Shown here: in pieces, positions 21,301 to 33,300 of the stretch
How positions within the stretch are numbered: the stretch's first letter is position 1
Layout of the letters: each line of letters begins with the position of its first letter
Notes under the pieces: model-generated
The model's input: only the letters and a program-made list of their open reading frames with translations
What the model was told of the DNA's origin: nothing
The model's database searches: none
Source of the DNA: Bemisia tabaci
Taxonomy: Eukaryota > Arthropoda > Insecta > Hemiptera > Aleyrodidae
NCBI RefSeq assembly: GCF_918797505.1
Contig: NC_092801.1
Location: 32,564,487-32,628,486, forward strand
DNA: 64,000 nt
Direction of reading: 5' to 3'
Position numbers and translations under genes: made by a program

Positions 21301-24300
21301 GATTAAATTTGGCAATAGCTGATGTGGCTTGGTTCCTCTTTCTTAATGCGGTCCAATTATGAGTCTTATACCGCTGAAAGTGTGCTGCGCATCTTATAAT
21401 CTTCTTATAAATAAATATACTCTCAGGCCAAGTTTAGCAGAAATATATGAAGTTGAATTTTGAAAAAAAGTGAGTTGGGAGTAAGTAGTTTTGAAATCAA
21501 CCAGACGCAAATTTTTTCCTGTCCTAAATTCAAAGTCAAGCGGAAATGTTTGTTGCGTAAAAATAGTCTTCAAGTTTTGTCCTTAACATGGGAGGAAGGA
21601 AACTTCAAAACCTCTTTTTCTTGATTCATACTTGCTTTGACTCGGTGAGTTTTTGTTAAACTGTGTCTACTCGAAAATTTCTCACTTTTGAAAAAAAATC
21701 TGACCTTAAGTAAGTAAGTAAAGATTTCTGTTTCTTTGTACTTTTTATCTAATCAACTTAAATTAAGTCACAATCTATCAATCTATGAACCCTCCATTTC
21801 TGTAATTATGTAATTTCTGTTTCACAGAAGTGTTTTCCTTTAAACTGTATGATGATAAGATCAAATGCATGCTGACTAGATTTTAAGTGTGATCATTTTT
21901 ATTGTATTGTATAATAATAATAAAAACAAAACCTATTTTGAAACATTATTATTGTCGGAGGAATACCTGAAAATCAGACAGATTTAAACTATGTGTACCT
22001 TTGAATTCCTGGTTACTAATTCATCTTCTGAATTTTTTATTTTTTGTGTAGGTTGACGCTACTGATTTGATTCCAAACAAAATTTAGCCCTCAAAGTTAG
22101 TATTTTTTGGAAGAAGATATGGAAGAATTACTGAAAATATTAACAGTCCTATCATACTTTGGTGATGATACGCAATGTTTCAATCTAATTTTTCTTCTTT
22201 TTTTCTTGCAGTGGGGAGCTAAAGCTTTCCAAAATATGTTAATAGTACCACCAGGTTCTGGAATTGTTCATCAAATCAATTTGGAACATCTGGCTCGTGT
22301 TGTGTTCATGGATGGCGATACCCTGTACCCAGATTCAGTCGTGGGCACTGACTCCCACACTACCATGATCAATGGTCTTGGTGTCGTAGGCTGGGGTGTC
22401 GGAGGTATGTAGCAGAAGTCGATTTGTCTTTAAAAATTAAAATTTACAGGAAGTAAAAAACATGAATGCAGTTATACTATCATTGTGAACATTAAAAAGT
22501 TATTTAACACTTTCTAAACTCAAGGCTATGACAGCGTTCAAAATTTACTAGGGGATTGGAACCCATAATGGTAACTGGGAATTTAGGATATTACAGGCAA
22601 AATTGAAGTCCATCGCTCTAACTTCAGAGTCAAGTACAGAACCTTCCTTCATTACTCTCGTCTAAAAAAACTTTCACATGGTGCCAGCTAAGAATCGTCC
22701 ATGTAAGGTAATCAAATTGATTGTTCTCCAAATGAAATAAGCGCCATTTCTAATTAGAGGTGTTGCTATTGCATTTATTTAGGCAACAAGAATTTCTGAA
22801 TCATTAATTAATCGTCTTTGGTTTTCTGAACCAATGCTCAGATTACCAGTAGGTAGTATGATAAGTTTTTCTTGGTTTTTTTGAAAGCCTGTTCGTGACA
22901 CTTAATTCATTTGGAAAATGATCAGTTCAATTCTGTTGTCGTGTGTTGTAAGCTTCAAATTTTGAGTGAATCCTTTCAAAACAACCACCAACAGTGAAAG
23001 AGGTCTATTATGACGTTGGTTTCTAAAGCCTCAGTCTTAATACCTCGACTGGTTTGGTGGCTACATCATTCAACAACGTTTTCACCTAGAAAAATGGACT
23101 GTTTTGATACCAATGGCTTTGCTGTGCTCTTTAAGGGTGGCACAATTTAATGGAGGTAAATGGACCACTAGACAAGGTGTGAATTGCAGCATTCTGATAC
23201 ATGTTTCTTAACTAAAATTTCACGTAGAACACGATGGGCACAGCAAAAATTATCGCAATTAACTCCTTACGAAGATATTTAATGATTCTTGATGCTTGAA
23301 TTCAAACCACCCGCCCATGAAAACTCAATGCTCTGCGTGATTCACATCGTGCGCTAAACGTTATCATGACAGTCTCTGCGATATAAAAATCTGGCAACCT
23401 CAATCTTGACGCTTTGGCTCAGCTATAGAAAATTGCTGATAGTTTGAATAACACATGGTGGAAAATGAACATTGCTCGATTGAGAAGCTTGCTGAAACCG
23501 TTGTAGTGCGCGATTTGACTCATGTAGAGCTTTGAGTTTCTTGTGAGCGGGCAGTTCAAATTCCTCGTAACCAATGTGAAATAAAAATGTTAATAGCTTC
23601 GTTAAGAGTTGGTTTCAGTAATTTTCGTTGTTTGAATCGTGTTCTACGTGAAATTCTGGTTAAGGAACGTGTATCAGATCGCTTAAATTCGTACCTTGTC
23701 TAGTGGTCCATTGAATAATGAAGCCACTAAAGCCTAAAGCCACTATCACAAATACAAAGCAAGAAGTTTTTATCAAGATTTTGAGGAAAATGAGAAAGAG
23801 TTTGTAACTATCTAAATCAAATATGAGCTTGATAAATGATGTCTAGTTACAATGAACATTTCTTATGTGCAGGAATTGAAGCTGAGGCTGTCATGTTAGG
23901 ACAAGCCATCTCTATGCTCCTGCCAGAAGTCGTTGGATACAAAATCGTTGGAAAACTGAACCAGTATGCCACCTCAACTGATCTTGTTCTAACCATCACA
24001 AAAGTAAGTCTGAATTATTAGCCCTCTTGGTTTTCCAAATTGATTTTCTTTTTTAAAATCTTGAATCCAATGGGCTAAAAATTTTCATTGGCTAGTCGAT
24101 GGCTAACGAATAATACCGCCTATCTGCAAACTGATGATTTTGCAGAACGAAGAGAAAACTGTCATTCTTGTAATTTTAAGGTTAGACCTGCAATTTTTTC
24201 ATACAGTACAGCATCATGGAAGTGCTTCCCCACAGAATTGGAAAAAACTAAAGTCATCAGCTTGCGTATTTTATACTGTAGAACGCGGCAAAGTTGTTAA

Positions 24301-27300
24301 CTCTATTTTGCTAAAGTTGTCAGTTAGGTGGTATTGTTCGCTAGGCCTTGTAGTGTAGCTAACAAATACTCATTGCTTTTCTCACTTTACCAGAGTTCAG
24401 GTCTACAACTCAAATGAATTGGCTTGATTCCAGCAGAATAATCCAATTTGCATAGTCTCTCAAGCCCCCAAAGGATTTTCTTGTTGACTGGCAAAAATTT
24501 CTGCAGATAGGAATACTCAAGGACACAGGAAATCGCAGCACTGTAAGAGGTTGCTGAAAGAGAATGTTTTCACAAATATTTAAGTCAATTATGTAAATAA
24601 TGTTACCAAAAAAAAAAATCTTTATCAAGTTGCAAATTTACATTCTATAACAATTTATTTATACCAACAGCTCACATCTAAGAAATGTCTCATGTTTTCT
24701 CTATAATCATCTCTCTCTACAAAATTTGTTCAGAAATAATCCTCTTAATATGAAACCACACTTTGAAACACGGTTGGTGGTGTTTGAAATTTTGAAACAC
24801 AGCAATCTATGCACTGGTTTACCATTGGAGTGTTATTTAGTAAGATCTGTTTGTTTTGAAATGATGTAAAAATTAGAAAGTCGACAAATTTTTTGAATGA
24901 CGGTAAGCCTTCTTGCTCTGATCAAGATAAACAAAATTTTAAATCTCATAAATGAAATTAGAGGGAAATTTTGAAACACAGCAATCCATGCACTGGTTTA
25001 CCATTGGAGTATTATTCAGTAAGATCTGTTTGTTTTGAAATGATGTAATGTATGTAAGTCGACAAATTTTTTGAATGACGGCAATCCTTGACCATCTGAT
25101 CAAGATAAACAAAATTTTAAATCTCTTCAATGAAATTAGAGGAACATTTTGAAACACAGCAATCTATGCACTGGTTTATCATTGGAGTATTATTTAGTAA
25201 GATCTGTTTGTTTTGAAATGATGTAAAAATTAGAAAGTCGACAAATTATTTGAATGATGGCAATCTTCGACGATCTGATCAAGATAAACAAAATTTTAAA
25301 TCTCATAAATGAAATTAGAGGGAAAAGTTGTGGTGAAAAGTGAGTTTGTCTATGTTTCACTCATTTCTATTTTTTAATGATCTTGTTTTACTCCACTTCA
25401 TTTTTTTATTCTCAGCTTTTCCTCACTAAAGTGTCAAATTACTTAAATTTATCAAAGGGTGTTGTTGGAAATGATGGATCAGAGGAAGTGCTAATAACTA
25501 TTTGTTCCAATTTAATCATGAGTCGGAAGAAATATGTTTTTAGATTACGAAAAGCTCCAAAAATTTCTGATAGAGGAAGAGCAAATTTCCATATTTTCCC
25601 CGCCTTTACAAACTTCATCTGTCAGCCCACTTTCTGTGTATTTAACCTTAAACATCTTTATAAGAGTCGCTTGATCTTCCTCCACAAAATTGGAGTTCGT
25701 TTGCCGAAGTAAGAGAAATAAATTTATTTATTAAACCTCTTTCTAAATATGATTTTTCAAGGTTTAGTAACTGTCATGATAATTAATTTTATCTACTGCT
25801 CTAACTCTAAGTACTCTTATCTTTTTCCTTCCAGCATTTGAGACAGCTAGGAGTTGTCGGCAAATTTGTAGAATTCTTCGGCCCAGGTGTTGCAGAGCTC
25901 TCAATCGCTGATAGAGCAACAATCAGTAACATGTGTCCCGAGTATGGTGCCACAGTAGGATTCTTCCCAATTGATGTAAATAGCTTGAATTATCTCCGCC
26001 AAACAAGTAAGATTTATTATTGTTCCCCTATTATCTCAGTTTGAAAGGCAATCATCAAGAATGAATGAACTACTTTTGCCTGCTCATTTTGTCAGCAGGA
26101 CAAGAATATTAGGAAGTTTTTTAGCGAATGTATCCCCTGTATTTTTCTCCTGAATATAACATCAAAATTACTCCTAATTTCAAAGGATCAAGCAATAAAA
26201 TTTAAGGCGCTGAGAAGTATACTTCTTAGTTGCAGTGTTACGGAATCTTTGTCGCTTATTTATGTCTTATAGAAGAATCTAATGGGTGAGTTCTTGGAAT
26301 TTATTCCATAGAAAATTGAATCAGTGAGAATGAAAACACGCTAACTTGCAAGAATGAAAATATTCAGGAGATACAAAAAACTTCGCAGCAGGTGAAAAAG
26401 CTGCCATAAGAAAAAAGCTTTTCGGTGTGAAAGACAAGTACTTGAGACACGGCCTTTAAAGTGTCTCAAAGAAAAGTTTTTTCTCCTGATAACCTGTCCA
26501 CCTCCTGTGCTTTTTTTGCGTCTCCATAACATTTTCATGTCTCCAGTTGGTGTGTTGCCGTTCTCACTGATTCAATCGTAGAATCATGCAGTATATTTTG
26601 TGAAAACTTCAATGAAATGAGTTTATACACTTTCTTTACAATAAATGAAATATTTGTGGAGACTCTGAAACACAGCATTCAAGAAGTGTCCTTCTCGCAC
26701 TCAGCACTTCAATTTCTGGTGACATGTTCCAGCCTAGTGTTCCTTAAATTTCATGTCCAAAAACCTTGAAAAATTAGGATGGTCAAGGAAACTGGTCACT
26801 TGGTTAAATCATATGTAATTTAAAAACAAAAAGAAATGATCCTCTATGATTTACCACAGAAAGTCAATTTAACGGAGTATGTAGTATTTTTACTGATTAT
26901 ACCTTGGAGAGAAGCGCAACAGATTAACATTTACAGCTTTTTTAAAAAAAATCATGTTATTTTTTCTTTCTATAAGTCTTTTTGAATGGAACAAGTCATT
27001 ATTGCAGCAAAAAATTTCAATAAGTTAAACCAAGAACAATTGATCAATATCAAAATTTAGGATAACAACCATTATTATGGTTCAGTATTAATAGCTGAAT
27101 CGTGAGTTTCAATTTTCAAAATTGCAAAAGCTTGAACCAACTGTTTGTCTATTCCAGATCGCGGTGAGAGAAAAGTACAACTGATTGAAAAGTACCTGAA
27201 ATTAACAAATATGCTGCGCGACTTCAACAATGCAGACCAAGACCCTGTGTTCACGCAAGTTGTGGAGTTAGACCTTTCCACCGTTGTATCATCAGTCAGC

Positions 27301-30300
27301 GGCCCAAAACGACCTCATGATAGAGTGTCCGTCTCTGATATGAAGCAGGACTTCTTGAGCTGTCTCACAAATAAGGTGAGTCTTCAAAACCTATTAGCAT
27401 GCTCATAAAGACGCCACTGTTCCTGAAATACTGCAAAATGACTCCGGAAAGATGCAACCGTCTTTTCGGATTAGTTACTTTATTCAACAATTCTTTTGTC
27501 CGCGAATTTACTTATACAAGAAACTCGTTCAAGAATAATGAATGAAAAAATTTGTGCACTATTTGGAAATTTGAAAGTGCGAATCAGCTCGTAAAATTGT
27601 CGGTTTGGAATTAGGTGAAACCATTCTGTGTTTTATGACAATATGATAAATCAATCATCAGTCTTGAATGGAACATTGAATCAAAATGAATGTTCATATT
27701 GAATATCTTATTGAAATTTTGTTCAATTTTCATCTATTACTCCGAGGTAGATTCACTTTCTCTTGTTGTGTGAGTACAATCGTAAAATCACTTATTTTTT
27801 TATTTTCTTCTCTCTACAAGCATTTCCGACTTTGCTTTTGTCCATAAGCGGGAAAAAAGTAAAACTGGAAATTGAATTTCGTGAAACTTTTCTCCAATCG
27901 TTTTAAGCACTTGATATACACCTGCACCTGGTGCTTGATAAGATTGATAGGTAAAAAAAACTTTTGAAGATACTACCTATTGAAACATCTGCGGAGTTGT
28001 AGAGATGTGTGTTGCATAGACTTTGACGTAGTCTGGAGTGGAAGTTTATAGGTCGAACTGTGTTGATATGGTCCTAGCCCATGCAGCGATATCTACCCGG
28101 TGATGAGAAAAAATACATCAACCTTGATATTTACCTCTGAGTGGTGAATAGAGACCAACAAGTTGCTTCTTATTATGTCCTCTAGTATTTATCATCAACT
28201 CCATGCTTGTTAAATTATGAGATTCGGTGTCATTTCCTCAACTCATCAGCGGTATGTAACCGGTGATGAATGCCACACCTACCAATTAAGGACCGCTGAC
28301 GAGCGCAAAGAATGTAGGTGTTTTTACTCTGTATGAAGCACTTGTCCCTTGAATCATGAATTATTTTACCTATAGTTCTTCCACAACAATTTTAAACTTC
28401 AAAGAGAACTTTGTCGGTAACACTGCACTTTGCTAGAGAGATCCTATCAAGAACTAGAACCAGCTTTCTAAATCAAATTCCTCGAAGCACTGTATAGCTA
28501 GTATTTGTTGGTGAATTCAAATAATGGTTTTTAAATTAAAAGTCAGACTTGACTGATACGTGTAATTAGTTAAATGATCAGATTCGAAGTGATTGTTAAA
28601 AAGGAGGAAAAAATACTATCACTTCCTGGATCTATTGAAACATTGAATTGATCAATTGGACTGCATTTTGCAATTTGGAACTATAAATTCTGGCCCGGTT
28701 TAAAAACAACGTATGTGCCGTTAGTTTCCCTATGCACATAAGTGTTTTTCCAGATGAGCTAGAATTTATAGTTCCAAATTGCAAAATGCAGTTCAATTTA
28801 TGATTTATAAACTATCCAAAAATTCACTACCCACTTCAAAAATGCGATAACTGCCTTGTGTTCTGCACATGTTCATGTGTCAGTTTATGTTCGCTGCTCT
28901 TCTGAATTGCCCGATGGTGTCTATACAGGTGTATTTTGTTCCAACATCTTCATGAGGCTCTTAGAGTTGAAGAAGAGTTGCGATTTTCACTAACACATAA
29001 GCAGCGATTGATATCCAGTGATGATCACAACTCGACATCCACTGGGTACAAAATGCCGCTTAATGATAGTGACCTTGATGAAGTGAACTCAGAATCCTGG
29101 TAGTAGTAGATGGCTCGTTTTGAAGATGTTTACCTGTTTATGCAGCGATATTTACCCGGTGATGAAGCAAACATCTACCTTGATATTTACCGCTGCACAA
29201 ATCAAGGCAATAACTTTTTGCAATGATGTTCTCACCTTATTGCCTAATCTGAAACAAAGAAACTAAACAATTGAAACACAGACATTTTTCGAATGTAATA
29301 TGCTTATTCGGGGAGCAAACTTCTCTGAGATGAAAGCACCTGTTAAAAAATAAGTACCTTAATGCACATTACTGAAAACTTTACATTTTTAAATACTTTT
29401 TTTTACCGTAGTATCAAGGTCAAATTATTACCTAGTTATTGATGAAGCCATTTAGATTTTTCTTAAATTAGTAAGAAATCAAATGCAGGAAAAATCAAAG
29501 TTGTAAATAAAACAAATCCTAATTTGCATTCGAAAAAAAGGAAGCAAGGAAACCTAAAAAACGGGAAAATCCTACAAATTCTGTAGTTTTTTTCTTGCCA
29601 GCGCTTGACAGGAAAACTACTAATGTCTGGAGAAATATTTTTAGTCTCAGTTAATTTCTATTATTTACACATCAGCTATACTACTGGTTCAAATGCTGTA
29701 CAAATATTTATGAGCACAGATTCTCTTACAAGTATCACTTCTCATGAAATCACAAAACCTAAAGTCTATACGTCGGTTTAGCACAGGATATTTGTGTCGG
29801 TGATAATTTACGCCAAAATCCTCAGACAATGCATGAATTCTTGTCCGAGTAGTCCGTAATTTAGCTCTCTTTGGCCGGCTTGGGAACAAGATGTTGTTGA
29901 TGAAATGTCTGCTTCCAAGCAGCGATATCTACCCGGTGATGAGAAAAAGAACATCTACCGCAGTATCAATCACTGCCTGAGAAGTAGCTTATTTTCTGCT
30001 TGTTTGGAGATTAGTTCCTCCGTCTGCCAGAGTGATGCATGTCCTCTTGCCTCTTCCGATGCGTCCTCTGCAAGCTGCTTAGATTTCAAACTTCACTGTG
30101 CCGATGATTCGGAAAGGAAATTGGAATTTCTTTCGAAAGAATAAATTATTCACTGAACGTCATTGCTTACTCCTTTATAAATAGTGTGAGAATAGTAAAA
30201 ATGTAACACCTGAAAATAATTTTGCTTGCGTTACTTTAAGAGAGATTGAATTATATCGAAAAAAGAATCTACTGTTGAAACATTTTTTGATTGCTTAGCT

Positions 30301-33300
30301 TTTAAAAGCAGGAGATAATTTTGTTTAAATACTTGTTACTGATTACAGAATTCTGTATCTGTTTTTTAAGCATGCAGAAGTTTTCCAGACTCCTCTAAAA
30401 ATGAAGATTGAACACTCTAGATTTTACATTAAACTATCTGCTCTTCTTTGGGCATCTTCATAATTGGACGTATTTCTGTCAAACGGAACTATGTGCATTA
30501 TGACATGAGTCCCGATATACATATATTCTCATGGGTCTCATGGCTCATGTCTTAATGCACATAGTTCCGTTAGACAGAAATACGTCCAATTGCCAAAAAA
30601 ATTCATCAATTTCCTTGTAGAACACAGTCTCTGAAAATAATATGATGCTCTGTGGTCGAAACTCTCTCCTAATAATTTTTCCTGTCATCCTTGTCGATCA
30701 ATTCTTCATCCAATCGAATCACCATTCGCTGTAGATCATTCTTGATTTCAGGAGCGATATCTACCCGGTGATGCAACCAAATAAAGCATCGACCGCAGTA
30801 TCCACCACTCCTGAGCATCCAAGAAATTTTGGTTTGAATGAAAATATTGAGCGGTTTCTCAGTTTTCTAAAAATGATGAGTAGTGGATGTTTTGCTCATT
30901 TCAACAGGCGGCGATAAACACCCGGTGATGATTAAAAAGTACATCAACCGAGCGTTGACCTCCGCATGTTATAATGGCTTACTAATATCTTAAAATTTTT
31001 TCTGGGTTGATCATGAAATTCCGTCTTGAGAATCATATTAAGAGGTTGGTAGATGATTGCCTTTGTTAAATTGTTCTTGCTTGGATTGTTGTCGGTACGA
31101 TTTGTTGTGTAATTGGTTGTGAGTCAGTTCTATCCTGATTTCAGGAGCGATATCCACCCGGTGATGTGTGTATTAAAACCATCTACCGCAGTGTTTATCA
31201 CTGCTAAAGGATCAGGGGGAAAATCTAGTGTTTGTTATTATATTTCTCAGCTTTGTCCCTTGCTGCAGCAGTGAAGTTCTCTTGAAATCCTTTTCTTCAT
31301 TAATCGTTATGCTCAACGTCGTGAATTTCATCGAATTCTGAGTCAGAATTAAAGAATGAGGAAGCAGCTCTGATCGAAGGATGACAAAATTTTGCCCCCT
31401 TTGTGGTGTGCCATGGTATTATTGGTTCCTTGATGAATTAGGTTGGACCACCTGATTTCAGTAGCGATATCTACCCGGTGATGGAAACTATTCAAATCAT
31501 CTACCGCAGTATTTACCGCTACCGAAAATTCAGGTAAGTTTGATGGAGTGACCTTGATTTCACCATTTGAAAGCATGTGAGCTCCAATGCACTTAAAAAA
31601 ATTTGAAGTGTTTAAGTTCACAAATATTTATGATGTTGCTAAAAGGGAAACAGGTATGATAACACCTGCAAAAGTAGTAAAATTGAGCAAGTGAAACCTA
31701 GAGAAGAAGTCTGTCAAAATTTTAAAAGCTCCCTTGCATATAACGTATCTAAAGTAGAACCATAGTTCTATCTCAGTTCTTTTCAACCCAATCTTAACTC
31801 TGCGCATGCACTTGAGCGCAATTGCGACTCGGTAACTGTGCTTTGAACTGAAGTGCAGAGTGAATAATTCTGTGATTTGTTCTCAAACTATGGTTCTGTC
31901 TTCGATATTTTTATTTTTACTTTTTTTTAAATGAGAGACAGTTTTAAGGTTTCTCTAAACACTGTTACACTTTGTCTATGAATCTCTTCTCTCCTGTTCT
32001 GCCTTAAATTACATCCCAATGTTGGCATAACTCATGAAAGTTTTAAGCATCATTAAAGTTTGTTGATTTTGTACATTGTAATGCCAATTTAAAGCTCTTG
32101 GAAAGAGAAAGTCACTCAACAAACAGCTTTATTAAATGTTCTGAAATTTGTGATGCAGAACTATGCGTCTTGTAAATATATTAAAGATTTGCATCATGGT
32201 AGATATCACATCAATTAATGAAATATTAGAGGATAAAATTGCACCAATAGGAAAAAACGAGAAGAGCATTTGAATTTAAATTAGGCAGCAATAGAGAAGC
32301 GAAATCATGTCCCCTGTTCAAAAAATTAGAGCGAAAAAGAGCCCTCTGTTTTTTTTAAATACTAAAATTAGTCGCATTCAAAGTTTATAAAAAGCATGCA
32401 GGTTTTAGCTTAAATGAATTTTTCAAAAAAAAAATCCTCCTTAATAGTCACTGTCCCTCCCTCCCATACTTACAACATCACGATCTTTGCAAAGTTTTTT
32501 TCTTTAAATGTAAGATAATGATGATTAAATATTGATGAAGTTCTTAAGATTGGTCTATACCTATAATTTCTTAAGCTTTTAGGAAAGCTTTTGCAATTAT
32601 TCAATTAAGACATCACACAACACTTGATAATATAATTTTAAGCTCTTGAGTGTCCGTTGGAAACTTCCTGGAGATGCAGCAGCCTTTGAGTCTTGTGCGA
32701 ATGGTGATCCAAGTTGCATTTCCATTCCTCAGGCGGCGATATATACCCGGTGATGATCAATCAACACACCTACCGGAGCATAGACCGCGACCTGTTGAAA
32801 CAGAGTTATAGGAGGATTCTTCAATGGGTAGTTGAGTTTTGCCGTTGGAGAAATGTCGTGATTGATCGATGGTTTCTCTGGAAGCGAGCAGCGATTATCC
32901 ACCCGGTGATGAACTCCAACGCATCTACCGAAGTGTTGACCGCTGTCCGCTACCAGTCAAGTTATCACTGCTGTTAATGAAAGAAAGGCCTTCATGTCCC
33001 TTGTTTGGCGTGAAAGTGTACCTTAAAGGTTTTAAATGTGGTGTAACCATGATTCATAAAATTTAAAGTTCCAAATTGAAGTATTATCTGAAAGTAGAGG
33101 CTTTGACAATTTGATTTACTCTTGAATAACGGCATTAATCTGTTTTTTTAATGATTAGCTTTGTAGTATTTGTTGGCAAAATAAATGCCAATAATGAGCT
33201 TGCTACCTAATTTTTTATGTATGAAACCTATAGTTTAATCAGAATATCATCTAACTTTGTATGTTAGTTTACAGCAGATGATGCGCATTCCTGGTGCTAG

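Larger units (their letters stand above)
28082..32946 (-). ncRNA. Candidate microRNA cluster, 11 related hairpins, antisense in IRP1 intron 9
   Basis: Eleven 54-70 nt stem-loops share a core but not their surroundings. On the minus strand each has a variable 5' arm, a loop of about 7-15 nt, and a 3' arm starting UCACCGGGU (9 of 11; one CACCGGU, one CACUGGA variant). Stems are kept by paired changes (outer stems GCAGCG/CGCUGC, GGAG/CUCC, GUAGCG/CGCUAC; inner CCGGUG versus CCAGUG with matching partners). Constraint on the first bases of a 3' arm, with freer loops and stem tips, is the microRNA pattern. The seed CACCGGG differs by one base from CACUGGG of Drosophila miR-3/318 (from memory), which are also 3' arm products in a cluster. 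Irregular spacing with close pairs 140-165 bp apart suggests tandem duplication. Expression is unproven. Confidence 0.72.

Noticed and set aside
22107..22211. Upstream extension of the IRP1 exon 6 reading frame
   Set aside because: A polypyrimidine tract and cag at 22,211 mark the acceptor, and family similarity begins exactly at Trp161.
28082..32946. Hairpin series as a CRISPR array or plain satellite repeat
   Set aside because: The genome is eukaryotic, spacing is irregular (about 140-1,270 bp), only hairpins are conserved, and changes are compensatory.
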